Below, one piece after another: positions 48,712 to 60,804 of a stretch of DNA of 64,000 nucleotides; the stretch's first letter is position 1; every line of letters starts with the position of its first letter. The position numbers were made by a program, and so were the translations under genes. This DNA comes from Chaunax sp. Z400. Taxonomy: Eukaryota > Chordata > Actinopteri > Lophiiformes > Chaunacidae. Below the pieces are notes generated by a model. The model worked only from the letters and a program-made list of their open reading frames with translations. It searched no databases and was not told the DNA's origin. Location: contig CM075192.1 of the NCBI GenBank assembly GCA_037577475.1, positions 1,542,197-1,606,196 on the forward strand, written 5' to 3'.

Positions 48712-49454
48712 CGAGTCTCTACGACCTTCCGTTCCCGAGATACAAAAATTCCAAAAATCACCAAAAATACATGTCATATCTCGGGAACCGTAAGTCGTAG
48801 AGACTCGGTTTACCCGCTGGCATTCTTGGAGACCCCATAAAACCATTGAAAGAGCTTATCCCCGAGTCTCTACGACCTTCCGTTCCCGAGATACAGACAT
48901 TCAAAATACGCCCCTACTGGACATGTCATATCTCGGGAAAGGAAGGTCGCACAGACTCGGGACAAAGACTGGTGTTCTCAGAGACCACATAAACCCCTAG
49001 ACGGACGTTGGTCCCGAGTCTCTACGACCTTCCGTTTCCGAGATACACACATTCACTATAGGCGAACCAAACCCCACTCACTTCAATGGGAAAATAAACT
49101 TGAGTATAACTCGGGAACGGAAGGTCGTAGAGACTCGGGACCATGATCCGTCCGACATAATTCGTGATCTCTGAACACGCCAGACTTCTCCACGAGTCTC
49201 TACGACCTTCCGTTCCCGAGATACAAAAATTCCAAAAATCACCAAAAATACATGTCATATCTCGGGAACCGTAAGTCGTAGAGACTCGGTTTACCTGCTG
49301 ACGTTCTTGGAGACCCCATAAAACCGTTGAAAGAGCTTATCCCCGAGTCTCTACGACCTTCCGTTCAAAAGTTACCAACCCGGGTAGGGCCCCCATTGAG
49401 TTTTTATCCCCTTAACCCTAACCCTAACTCTAACCCCTAACCCACACTTGTCCG
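48712..49454 (+). repeat. HOR cassette 38: C'-A-B-C-D
   Basis: C' starts at 48712, A at 48863, B at 49015, C at 49193 and D at 49344. Tract 49414-49443 with CTCTAA. B has CGTGATCTC. Counterpart of cassette 11, and the last cassette of the long duplication. Confidence 0.94.
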
Positions 49455-50376
49455 CGAGTCTCTACGACCTTCCGTTCCCGAGATACAGACATTCAAAATA
49501 CGCCCCTACTGGACATGTCATATCTCGGGAAAGGAAGGTCGCACAGACTCGGGACAAAGACTGGTGTTCTCAGAGACCACATAAACCCCTAGACGGACGT
49601 TGGTCCCGAGTCTCTACGACCTTCCGTTTCCGAGATACACACATTCACTATAGGCGAACCAAACCCCATTCACTTCAATGGGAAAATAAACTTGAGTATA
49701 ACTCGGGAACGGAAGGTCGTAGAGACTCGGGACCATGATCCGTCCGACATAATTCGTGGTCTCTGAACACGCCAGACTTCTCCACGAGTCTCTACGACCT
49801 TCCGTTCCCGAGATACAGACATTCAAAATACGCCCCTACTGGACATGTCATATCTCGGGAAAGGAAGGTCGCACAGACTCGGGACAAAGACTGGTGTTCT
49901 CAGAGACCACATAAACCCCTAGACGGACGTTGGTCCCGAGTCTCTACGACCTTCCGTTTCCGAGATACACACATTCACTATAGGCGAACCAAACCCCATT
50001 CACTTCAATGGGAAAATAAACTTGAGTATAACTCGGGAACGGAAGGTCGTAGAGACTCGGGACCATGATCCGTTGGACATAATTCGTGGTCTCTGAACAC
50101 GCCAGACTTCTCCCCGAGTCTCTACGACCTTCCGTTCCCGAGATACAAAAATTCCAAAAATCACCAAAAATACATGTCATATCTCGGGAACCGTAAGTCG
50201 TAGAGACTCGGTTTACCTGCTGACGTTCTTGGAGACCCCATAAAACCGTTGAAAGAGCTTATCCCCGAGTCTCTACGACCTTCCGTTCAAAAGTTACCAA
50301 CCCGGGTAGGGCCCCCATTGAGTTTTTATCCCCTTAACCCTAACCCTAACTCTAACCCCTAACCCACACTTGTCCG
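49455..50376 (+). repeat. HOR cassette 39: (AB)2-C-D
   Basis: Units start at 49455, 49607, 49785, 49937, 50115 (C) and 50266 (D). Tract 50336-50365 with CTCTAA. The second B has CGTTGGAC. Confidence 0.94.
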
Positions 50377-51298
50377 CGAGTCTCTACGACCTTCCGTTCC
50401 CGAGATACAGACATTCAAAATACGCCCCTACTGGACATGTCATATCTCGGGAAAGGAAGGTCGCACAGACTCGGGACAAAGACTGGTGTTCTCAGAGACC
50501 ACATAAACCCCTAGACGGACGTTGGTCCCGAGTCTCTACGACCTTCCGTTTCCGAGATACACACATTCACTATAGGCGAACCAAACCCCATTCACTTCAA
50601 TGGGAAAATAAACTTGAGTATAACTCGGGAACGGAAGGTCGTAGAGACTCGGGACCATGATCGGTCCGACATAATTCGTGGTCTCTGAACACGCCAGACT
50701 TCTCCACGAGTCTCTACGACCTTCCGTTCCCGAGATACAGACATTCAAAATACGCCCCTACTGGACATGTCATATCTCGGGAAAGGAAGGTCGCACAGAC
50801 TCGGGACAAAGACTGGTGTTCTCAGAGACCACATAAACCCCTAGACAGACGTTGGGCCCGAGTCTCTACGACCTTCCGTTTCCGAGATACACACATTCAC
50901 TATAGGCGAACCAAACCCCATTCACTTCAATGGGAAAATAAACTTGAGTATAACTCGGGAACGGAAGGTCGTAGAGACTCGGGACCATGATCCGTTGGAC
51001 ATAATTCGTGGTCTCTGAACACGCCAGACTTCTCCCCGAGTCTCTACGACCTTCCGTTCCCGAGATACAAAAATTCCAAAAATCACCAAAAATACATGTC
51101 ATATCTCGGGAACCGTAAATCGTAGAGACTCGGTTTACCTGCTGACGTTCTTGGAGACCCCATAAAACCGTTGAAAGAGCTTATCCCCGAGTCTCTACGA
51201 CCTTCCGTTCAAAATTTACCGACCCGGGTAGGGCCCCCATTGAGTTTTTATCCCCTTAACCCTAACCCTAACTCTAACCCCTAACCCACACTTGTCCG
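50377..51298 (+). repeat. HOR cassette 40: (AB)2-C-D
   Basis: Units start at 50377, 50529, 50707, 50859, 51037 (C) and 51188 (D). Tract 51258-51287 with CTCTAA. The first B has GATCGGTCC (private). D has AAAATTTACCGACCCGG, two private changes. Confidence 0.94.
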
Positions 51299-51896
51299 CG
51301 AGTCTCTACGACCTTCCGTTCCCGAGATACAGACATTCAAAATACGCCCCTACGGGACATGTCATATCTCGGGAAAGGAAGGTCGCACAGACTCGGGACA
51401 AAGACTGGTGTTCTCAGAGACCACATAAACCCCTAGACGGACGTTGGTCCCGAGTCTCTACGACCTTCCGTTTCCGAGATACACACATTCACTATAGGCG
51501 AACCAAACCCCACTCACTTCAATGGGAAAATAAACTTGAGTATAACTCGGGAACGGAAGGTCGTAGAGACTCGGTACCATGATCCGTCGGACATAATTCG
51601 TGGTCTCTGAACACGCCAGACTTCTCCCCGAGTCTCTACGACCTTCCGTTCCCGAGATACAAAAATTCCAAAAATCACCAAAAATACATGTCATATCTCG
51701 GGAACCGTAAGTCGTAGAGACTCGGTTTACCTGCTGACGTTCTTGGAGACCCCATAAAACCGTTGAAAGAGCTTATCCCCGAGTCTCTACGACCTTCCGT
51801 TCAAAAGTTACCAACCCGGGTAGGGCCCCGATTGAGTTTTTATCCCCTTAACCCTAACCCTAACCCTAACCCTAACCCCTAACCCACACTTGTCCG
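51299..51896 (+). repeat. HOR cassette 41: A-B-C-D
   Basis: A starts at 51299, B at 51451, C at 51629 and D at 51780. Tract 51850-51885. A has CCCCTACGGGAC (private). B has CCCCACTCAC and CTCGGTACC, as in cassettes 8, 10, 35 and 37. Confidence 0.94.
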
Positions 51897-54088
51897 CGAG
51901 TCTCTACGACCTTCCGTTCCCGAGATACAAAAATTCCAAAAATCACCAAAAATACATGTCATATCTCGGGAACCGTAAGTCGTAGAGACTCGGTTTACCC
52001 GCTGGCATTCTTGGAGACCCCATAAAACCATTGAAAGAGCTTATCCCCGAGTCTCTACGACCTTCCGTTCCCGAGATACAGACATTCAAAATACGCCCCT
52101 ACTGGACATGTCATATCTCGGGAAAGGAAGGTCGCACAGACTCGGGACAAAGACTGGTGTTCTCAGAGACCACATAAACCCCTAGGCGGACGTTGGTCCC
52201 GAGTCTCTACGACCTTCCGTTTCCGAGATACACACATTCACTATAGGCGAACCAAACCCCACTCACTTCAATGGGAAAATAAACTTGAGTATAACTCGGG
52301 AACGGAAGGTCGTAGAGACTCGGGACCATGATCCGTCCGACATAATTCGTGGTCTCTGAACACGCCAGACTTCTCCACGAGTCTCTACGACCTTCCGTTC
52401 CCGAGATACAAAAATTCCAAAAATCACCAAAAATACATGTCATATCTCGGGAACCGTAAGTCGTAGAGACTCGGTTTACCCGCTGGCATTCTTGGAGACC
52501 CCATAAAACCATTGAAAGAGCTTATCCCCGAGTCTCTACGACCTTCCGTTCCCGAGATACAGACATTCAAAATACGCCCCTACTGGACATGTCATATCTC
52601 GGGAAAGGAAGGTCGCACAGACTCGGGACAAAGACTGGTGTTCTCAGAGACCACATAAACCCCTAGACGGACGTTGGTCCCGAGTCTCTACGACCTTCCG
52701 TTTCCGAGATACACACATTCACTATAGGCGAACCAAACCCCATTCACTTCAATGGGAAAATAAACTTGAGTATAACTCGGGAACGGAAGGTCGTAGAGAC
52801 TCGGGACCATGATCCGTCGGACATAATTCGTGGTCTCTGAACACGCCAGACTTCTCCCCGAGTCTCTACGACCTTCCGTTCCCGAGATACAAAAATTCCA
52901 AAAATCACCAAAAATACATGTCATATCTCGGGAACCGTAAGTCGTAGAGACTCGGTTTACCCGCTGGCATTCTTGGAGACCCCATAAAACCATTGAAAGA
53001 GCTTATCCCCGAGTCTCTACGACCTTCCGTTCCCGAGATACAAACATTCCAAAAATCACGAAAAATACATGTCATATCTCGGGAACCGTAAGTCGTAGAG
53101 ACTCGGTTTACCTGCCGGCATTCTTGGAGACCCCATAAAACCATTGAAAGAGCTTATCCCCGAGTCTCTACGACCTTCCGTTCCCGAGATACAGACATCC
53201 AAAATACGCCCCTACTGGACATGTCATATCTCGGGAAAGGAAGGTCCCACAGACTCGGGACAAAGACTGGTGTTCTCAGAGACCACATAAACCCCTAGAC
53301 GGACGTTGGTCCCGAGTCTCTACGACCTTCCGTTTCCGAGATACACACATTCACTATAGGCGAACCAAACCCCATTCACTTCAATGGGAAAATAAACTTG
53401 AGTATAACTCGGGAACGGAAGGTCGTAGAGACTCGGGACCATGATCCGTCCGACATAATTCGTGGTCTCTGAACACGCCAGACTTCTCCACGAGTCTCTA
53501 CGACCTTCCGTTCCCGAGATACAGACATTCAAAATACGCCCCTACTGGACATGTCATATCTCGGGAAAGGAAGGTCGCACAGACTCGGGACAAAGACTGG
53601 TGTTCTCAGAGACCACATAAACCCCTAGAAGGACGTTGGGCCCGAGTCTCTACGACCTTCCGTTTCCGAGATACACACATTCACTATAGGCGAACCAAAC
53701 CCCATTCACTTCAATGGGAAAATAAACTTGAGTATAACTCGGGAACGGAAGGTCGTAGAGACTCGGGACCATGATCCGTTGGACATAATTCGTGGTCTCT
53801 GAACACGCCAGACTTCTCCCCGAGTCTCTACGACCTTCCGTTCCCGAGATACAAAAATTCCAAAAATCACCAAAAATACATGTCATATCTCGGGAACCGT
53901 AAATCGTAGAGACTCGGTTTACCTGCTGACGTTCTTGGAGACCCCATAAAACCATTGAAAGAGCTTATCCCCGAGTCTCTACGACCTTCCGTTCAAAAGT
54001 TACCAACCCGGGTAGGGCCCCCATTGAGTTTTTATCCCCTTAACCCTAACCCTAACCCTAACCCTAACCCCTAACCCACACTTGTCCG
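51897..54088 (+). repeat. HOR cassette 42: C'-AB-C'-AB-C'-C''-(AB)2-C-D
   Basis: Units start at 51897 (C'), 52048, 52200, 52377 (C'), 52529, 52681, 52859 (C'), 53010 (C''), 53161, 53313, 53491, 53643, 53821 (C) and 53972 (D). Tract 54042-54077. It carries five C-type units, the most in any cassette. The A after C'' has AAGGTCCCACAG. Confidence 0.93.
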
Positions 54089-55161
54089 CGAGTCTCTACG
54101 ACGTTCCGTTCCCGAGATACAGACATTCAAAATACGCCCCTACTGGACATGTCATATCTCGGGAAAGGAAGGTCGCACAGACTCGGGACAAAGTCTGGTG
54201 TTCTCAGAGACCACATAAACCCCTAGACGGACGTTGGTCCCGAGTCTCTACGACCTTCCGTTTCCGAGATACACACATTCACTATAGGCGGACCAAACCC
54301 CATTCACTTCAATGGGAAAATAAACTTGAGTATAACTCGGGAACGGAAGGTCGTAGAGACTCGGGACCATGATCCGTCCGACATAATTCGTGGTCTCTGA
54401 ACACGCCAGACTTCTCCACGAGTCTCTACGACCTTCCGTTCCCGAGATACAAAAATTCAAAAAATCACCAAAAATACATGTCATATCTCGGGAACCGTAA
54501 GTCGTAGAGACTCGGTTTACCCGCTGGCATTCTTGGAGACCCCATAAAACCATTGAAAGAGCTTATCCCCGAGTCTCTACGACCTTCCGTTCCCGAGATA
54601 CAGACATTCAAAATACGCCCCTACTGGACATGTCATATCTCGGGAAAGGAAGGTCGCACAGACTCGGGACAAAGACTGGTGTTCTCAGAGACCACATAAA
54701 CCCCTAGACAGACGTTGGGCCCGAGTCTCTACGACCTTCCGTTTCCGAGATACACACATTCACTATAGGCGAACCAAACCCCATTCACTTCAATTGGAAA
54801 ATAAACTTGAGTATAACTCGGGAACGGAAGGTCGTAGAGACTCGGGACCATGATCCGTTCGACATAATTCGTGGTCTCTGAACACGCCAGACTTCTCCCC
54901 GAGTCTCTACGACCTTCCGTTCCCGAGATACAAAAATTCCAAAAATCACCAAAAATACATGTCATATCTCGGGAACCGTAAATCGTAGAGACTCGGTTTA
55001 CCTGCTGACGTTCTTGGAGACCCCATAAAACCGTTGAAAGAGCTTATCCCCGAGTCTCTACGACCTTCCGTTCAAAAGTTACCAACCCGGGTAGGGCCCC
55101 CATTGAGTTTTTATCCCCTTAACCCTAACCCTAACCCTAACCCCTAACCCACACTTGTCCG
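54089..55161 (+). repeat. HOR cassette 43: AB-C'-AB-C-D
   Basis: Units start at 54089, 54241, 54419 (C'), 54570, 54722, 54900 (C) and 55051 (D). Tract 55121-55150. The first A has ACGACGTTCCG and CAAAGTCTGG. The first B has ATAGGCGGACC and the second CGTTCGAC. Confidence 0.94.
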
Positions 55162-56234
55162 CGAGTCTCTACGACCTTCCGTTCCCGAGATACAGACATT
55201 CAAAATACGCCCCTACTGGACATGTCATATCTCGGGAAAGGAAGGTCGCACAGACTCGGGACAAAGACTGGTGTTCTCAGAGACCACATAAACCCCTAGA
55301 CGGACGTTGGTCCCGAGTCTCTACGACCTTCCGTTTCCGAGATACACACATTCACTATAGGCGAACCAAACCCCACTCACTTCAATGGGAAAATAAACTT
55401 GAGTATAACTCGGGAACGGAAGGTCGTAGAGACTGGGGACCATGATCCGTCCGACATAATTCGTGGTCTCTGAACACGCCAGACTTCTCCACGAGTGTCT
55501 ACGACCTTCCGTTCCCGAGATACAAAAATTCCAAAAATCACCAAAAATACATGTCATATCTCGGGAACCGTAAGTCGTAGAGACTCGGTTTACCCGCTGG
55601 CATTCTTGGAGACCCCATAAAACCATTGAAAGAGCTTATCCCCGAGTCTCTACGACCTTCCGTTCCCGAGATACAGACATTCAAAATACGCCCCTACTGG
55701 ACATGTCATATCTCGGGAAAGGAAGGTCGCACAGACTCGGGACAAAGACTGGTGTTCTCAGAGACCACATAAACCCCTAGACAGACGTTGGGCCCGAGTC
55801 TCTACGACCTTCCGTTTCCGAGATACACACATTCACTATAGGCGAACCAAACCCCATTCACTTCAATTGGAAAATAAACTTGAGTATAACTCGGGAACGG
55901 AAGGTCGTAGAGACTCGGGACCATGATCCGTTGGACATAATTCGTGGTCTCTGAACACGCCAGACTTCTCCCCGAGTCTCTACGACCTTCCGTTCCCGAG
56001 ATACAAAAATTCCAAAAATCACCAAAAATACATGTCATATCTCGGGAACCGTAAATCGTAGAGACTCGGTTTACCTGCTGACGTTCTTGGAGACCCCATA
56101 AAACCGTTGAAAGAGCTTATCCCCGAGTCTCTACGACCTTCCGTTCAAAAGTTACCAACCCGGGTAGGGCCCCCATTGAGTTTTTATCCCCTTAACCCTA
56201 ACCCTAACCCTAACCCCTAACCCACACTTGTCCG
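55162..56234 (+). repeat. HOR cassette 44: AB-C'-AB-C-D
   Basis: Units start at 55162, 55314, 55492 (C'), 55643, 55795, 55973 (C) and 56124 (D). Tract 56194-56223. Tandem neighbour of cassette 43 with the same order and length. The first B has GACTGGGGACC, and the C' arm reads CGAGTGTCTACG. Confidence 0.94.
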
Positions 56235-57458
56235 CGAGTCTCTACGACCTTCCGTTCCCGAGATACAGACATTCAAAATACGCCCCTACTGGACATGTCA
56301 TATCTCGGGAAAGGAAGGTCGCACAGACTCGGGACAAAGACTGGTGTTCTCAGAGACCACATAAACCCCTAGACGGACGTTGGTCCCGAGTCTCTACGAC
56401 CTTCCGTTTCCGAGATACACACATTCACTATAGGCGAACCAAACCCCATTCACTTCAATGGGAAAATAAACTTGAGTATAACTCGGGAACGGAAGGTCGT
56501 AGAGACTCGGGACCATGATCCGTCGGACATAATTCGTGGTCTCTGAACACGCCAGACTTCTCCCCGAGTCTCTACGACCTTCCGTTCCCGAGATACAAAA
56601 ATTCCAAAAATCACCAAAAATACATGTCATATCTCGGGAACCGTAAGTCGTAGAGACTCGGTTTACCCGCTGGCGTTCTTGGAGACCCCATAAAACCATT
56701 GAAAGAGCTTATCCCCGAGTCTCTACGACCTTCCGTTCCCGAGATACAAACATTCCAAAAATCACGAAAAATACATGTCATATCTCGGGAACCGTAAGTC
56801 GTAGAGACTCGGTTTACCTGCCGGCATTCTTGGAGACCCCATAAAACCATTGAAAGAGCTTATCCCCGAGTCTCTACGACCTTCCGTTCCCGAGATACAG
56901 ACATTCAAAATACGCCCCTACTGGACATGTCATATCTCGGGAAAGGAAGGTCCCACAGACTCGGGACAAAGACTGGTGTTCTCAGAGACCACATAAACCC
57001 CTAGACGGACGTTGGTCCCGAGTCTCTACGACCTTCCGTTTCCGAGATACACACATTCACTATAGGCGAACCAAACCCCATTCACTTCAATGGGAAAATA
57101 AACTTGAGTATAACTCGGGAACGGAAGGTCGTAGAGACTCGGGACCCTGATCCGTCGGACATAATTCGTGGTCTCTGAACACGCCAGACTTCTCCCCGAG
57201 TCTCTACGACCTTCCGTTCCCGAGATACAAACATTCCAAAAATCACCAAAAATACATGTCATATCTCGGGAACCGTAAGTCGTAGAGACTCGGTTTACCT
57301 GCTGGCGTTCTTGGAGACCCCATAAAACCATTGAAAGAGCTTATCCCCGAGTCTCTACGACATTCCGTTCAAAAGTTACCAACCCGGGTAGGGCCCCGAT
57401 TGAGTTTTTATCCCCTTAACCCTAACCCTAACCCTAACCCCTAACCCACACTTGTCCG
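56235..57458 (+). repeat. HOR cassette 45: AB-C'-C''-AB-C-D
   Basis: Units start at 56235, 56387, 56565 (C'), 56716 (C''), 56867, 57019, 57197 (C) and 57348 (D). Tract 57418-57447. The A after C'' has AAGGTCCCACAG. The D arm reads ACGACATTCCG, as in cassettes 21 and 22. Confidence 0.94.
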
Positions 57459-58055
57459 CGAGTCTCTACGACCTTCCGTTCCCGAGATACAGACATTCAA
57501 AATACGCCCCTACTGGACATGTCATATCTCATGAAAGGAAGGTCGCACAGACTCGGGACAAAGACTGGTGTTCTCAGAGACCACATAAACCCCTAGACGG
57601 ACGTTGGTCCCGAGTCTCTACGACCTTCCGTTTCCGAGATACACACATTCACTATAGGCGAACCAAACCCCATTCACTTCAATGGGAAAATAAACTTGAG
57701 TATAACTCGGGAACGGAAAGTCGTAGAGACTCGGGACCCTGATCCGTCGGACATAATTCGTGGTCTCTGAACACGCCAGACTTCTCCCCGAGTCTCTACG
57801 ACCTTCCTTTCCCGAGATACAAACATTCCAAAAATCACCAAAAATACATGTCATATCTCGGGAACCGTAAGTCGTAGAGACTCAGTTTACCTGCTGGATT
57901 TCTCGGAGACCCCATAAAACCATTGAAAGAGCTTATCCCCGAGTCTCTACGACCTTCCGTTCAAAAGTTACCAACCCGGGTAGGGCCCCGATTGAGTTTT
58001 TATCCCCTTAACCTAACCCTAACCCTAACCCTAACCCCTAACCCACACTTGTCCG
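57459..58055 (+). repeat. HOR cassette 46: A-B-C-D
   Basis: A starts at 57459, B at 57611, C at 57789 and D at 57940. Tract 58010-58044 starts TTAACCTAACCC, one base short. A has ATCTCATGAAAGG. C has CCTTCCTTTCCCGAG, ACTCAGTTTACC and CTGGATTTCTCGG. Related to cassettes 23 and 47. Confidence 0.93.
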
Positions 58056-58646
58056 CGAGTCTCTACGACCTTCCGTTCCCGAGATACAGACATTCAAAAT
58101 ACGCCCCTACTGGACATGTCATATCTCGGGAAAGGAAGGTCGCACAGACTCGGGACAAAGACTGGTGTTCTCAGAGACCACATAAACCCCTAGACGGACG
58201 TTGGTCCCGAGTCTCTACGACCTTCCGTTTCCGAGATACACACATTCACTATAGGCGAACCAAACCCCATTCACTTCAATGGGAAAATAAACTTGAGTAT
58301 AACTCGGGAACGGAAGGTCGTAGAGACTCGGGACCCTGATCCGTCGGACATAATTCGTGGTCTCCGAACACGCCAGACTTCTTCCCGAGTCTCTACGAGC
58401 TTCCTTTCCTGAGATACAAACATTCCAAAAATCACCAAAAATACATGTCATATCTCGGGAACCGTAAGTCGCAGAGACTCGGTTTACCTGCTGGATTTCT
58501 TAGAGACCCCATAAAACCATTGAAAGAGCTTATCCCCGAGTCTCTACGACCTTCCGTTCAAAAGTTACCAACCCGGGTAGGGCCCCGATTGAGTTTTTAT
58601 CCCCTTAACCTAACTCTAACCCTAACCCCTACTCCACACTTGTCCG
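58056..58646 (+). repeat. HOR cassette 47: A-B-C-D with degraded telomeric tract
   Basis: A starts at 58056, B at 58208, C at 58386 and D at 58537. Tract 58607-58635 is the most degraded in the window (AACCTAACTCTAACC, CCCCTACTCC). C has several private changes, ACGAGCTTCCTTTCCTGAG and GTCGCAGAG. B has GGTCTCCGAACACG. Confidence 0.93.
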
Positions 58647-60206
58647 CGAGTCTCTACGACCTTCCGTTCCCGAGATACAGACATTCAAAATACGCCCCTA
58701 CTGGACATGTCATATCTCGGGAAAGGAAGGTCGCACAGACTCGGGACAAAGACTGGTGTTCTCAGAGACCACATAAACCCCTAGACGGACGTTGGTCCCG
58801 AGTCTCTACGACCTTCCGTTTCCGAGATACACACATTCACTATAGGCGAACCAAACCCCATTCACTTCAATGGGAAAATAAACTTGAGTATAACTCGGGA
58901 ACGGAAGGTCGTAGAGACTCGGGACCATGATCCGTCGGACATAATTCGTGGTCTCTGAACACGCCAGACTTCTCCCCGAGTCTCTACGACCTTCCGTTCC
59001 CGAGATACAAAAATTCCAAAAATCACCAAAAATACATGTCATATCTCGGGAACCGTAAGTCGTAGAGACTCGGTTTACCCGCTGGCATTCTTGGAGACCC
59101 CATAAAACCATTGAAAGAGCTTATCCCCGAGTCTCTACGACCTTCCGTTCCCGAGATACAAACATTCCAAAAGTCACGAAAAATACATGTCATATCTCGG
59201 GAACCGTAAGTCGTAGAGACTCGGTTTACCTGCCGGCATTCTTGGAGACCCCATAAAACCATTGAAAGAGCTTATCCCCGAGTCTCTACGACCTTCCGTT
59301 CCCGAGATACAGACATTCAAAATATGCCCCTACTGGACATGTCATATCTCGGGAAAGGAAGGCCCCACAGACTCGGGACAAAGACTGGTGTTCTCAGAGA
59401 CCACATAAACCCCTAGACGGACGTTGGTCCCGAGTCTCTACGACCTTCCGTTTCCGAGATACACACATTCACTATAGGCGAACCAAACCCCATTCACTTC
59501 AATGGGAAAATAAACTTGAGTATAACTCGGGAACGGAAGGTCGTAGAGACTCGGGACCATGATCCGTCCGACATAATTCGTGGTCTCTGAACACGCCAGA
59601 CTTCTCCACGAGTCTCTACGACCTTCCGTTCCCGAGATACAGACATTCAAAATACGCCCCTACTGGACATGTCATATCTCGGGAAAGGAAGGTCGCACAG
59701 ACTCGGGACAAAGACTGGTGTTCTCAGAGACCACATAAACCCCTAGACAGACGTTGGGCCCGAGTCTCTACGACCTTCCGTTTCCGAGATACACACATTC
59801 ACTATAGGCGAACCAAACCCCATTCACTTCAATGGGAAAATAAACTTGAGTATAACTCGGGAACGGAAGGTCGTAGAGACTCGGGACCATGATCCGTTGG
59901 ACATAATTCGTGGTCTCTGAACACGCCAGACTTCTCCCCGAGTCTCTACGACCTTCCGTTCCCGAGATACAAAAATTCCAAAAATCACCAAAAATTCATG
60001 TCATATCTCGGGAACCGTAAATCGTAGAGACTCGGTTTACCTGCTGACGTTCTTGGAGACCCCATAAAACCATTGAAAGAGCTTATCCCCGAGTCTCTAA
60101 GACCTTCCGTTCAAAAGTTACCAACCCGGGTAGGGCCCCCATTGAGTTTTTATCCCCTTAACCCTAACCCTAACCCTAACCCTAACCCCTAACCCACACT
60201 TGTCCG
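58647..60206 (+). repeat. HOR cassette 48: AB-C'-C''-(AB)2-C-D
   Basis: Units start at 58647, 58799, 58977 (C'), 59128 (C''), 59279, 59431, 59609, 59761, 59939 (C) and 60090 (D). Tract 60160-60195. The A after C'' has AAGGCCCCACAG and AATATGCCCC. The D arm reads TCTAAGACC. C has AAAATTCATG. Confidence 0.94.
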
Positions 60207-60804
60207 CGAGTCTCTACGACCTTCCGTTCCCGAGATACAGACATTCAAAATACGCCCCTACTGGACATGTCATATCTCGGGAAAGGAAGGTCGCACAGAC
60301 TCGGGACAAAGACTGGTGTTCTCAGAGACCACATAAACCCCTAGACGGACGTTGGTCCCGAGTCTCTACGACCTTCCGTTTCCGAGATACACACATTCAC
60401 TATAGGCGGACCAAACCCCATTCACTTCAATGGGAAAATAAACTTGAGTATAACTCGGGAACGGAAGGTCGTAGAGACTCGGGACCATGATCCGTTGGAC
60501 ATAATTCGTGGTCTCTGAACACGCCAGACTTCTCCCCGAGTCTCTACGACCTTCCGTTCCCGAGATACAAAAATTCCAAAAATCACCAAAAATACATGTC
60601 ATATCTCGGGAACCGTAAATCGTAGAGACTCGGTTTACCTGCTGACGTTCTTGGAGACCCCATAAAACCATTGAAAGAGCTTATCCCCGAGTCTCTACGA
60701 CCTTCCGTTCAAAAGTTACCAACCCGGGTAGGGCCCCCATTGAGTTTTTATCCCCTTAACCCTAACCCTAACCCTAACCCTAACCCCTAACCCACAGTTG
60801 TCCG
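60207..60804 (+). repeat. HOR cassette 49: A-B-C-D
   Basis: A starts at 60207, B at 60359, C at 60537 and D at 60688. Tract 60758-60793. B has ATAGGCGGACC and CGTTGGAC. The end of D reads CCCACAGTTG. Confidence 0.94.

Noticed and set aside
58445..58930. 161-codon open reading frame on the + strand, the longest present
   Set aside because: It is made of the D telomeric tract followed by A and B arms, needs a frame set by indels in one degraded D, and has repeat-derived protein sequence matching dozens of other frames. No conserved domain is visible.
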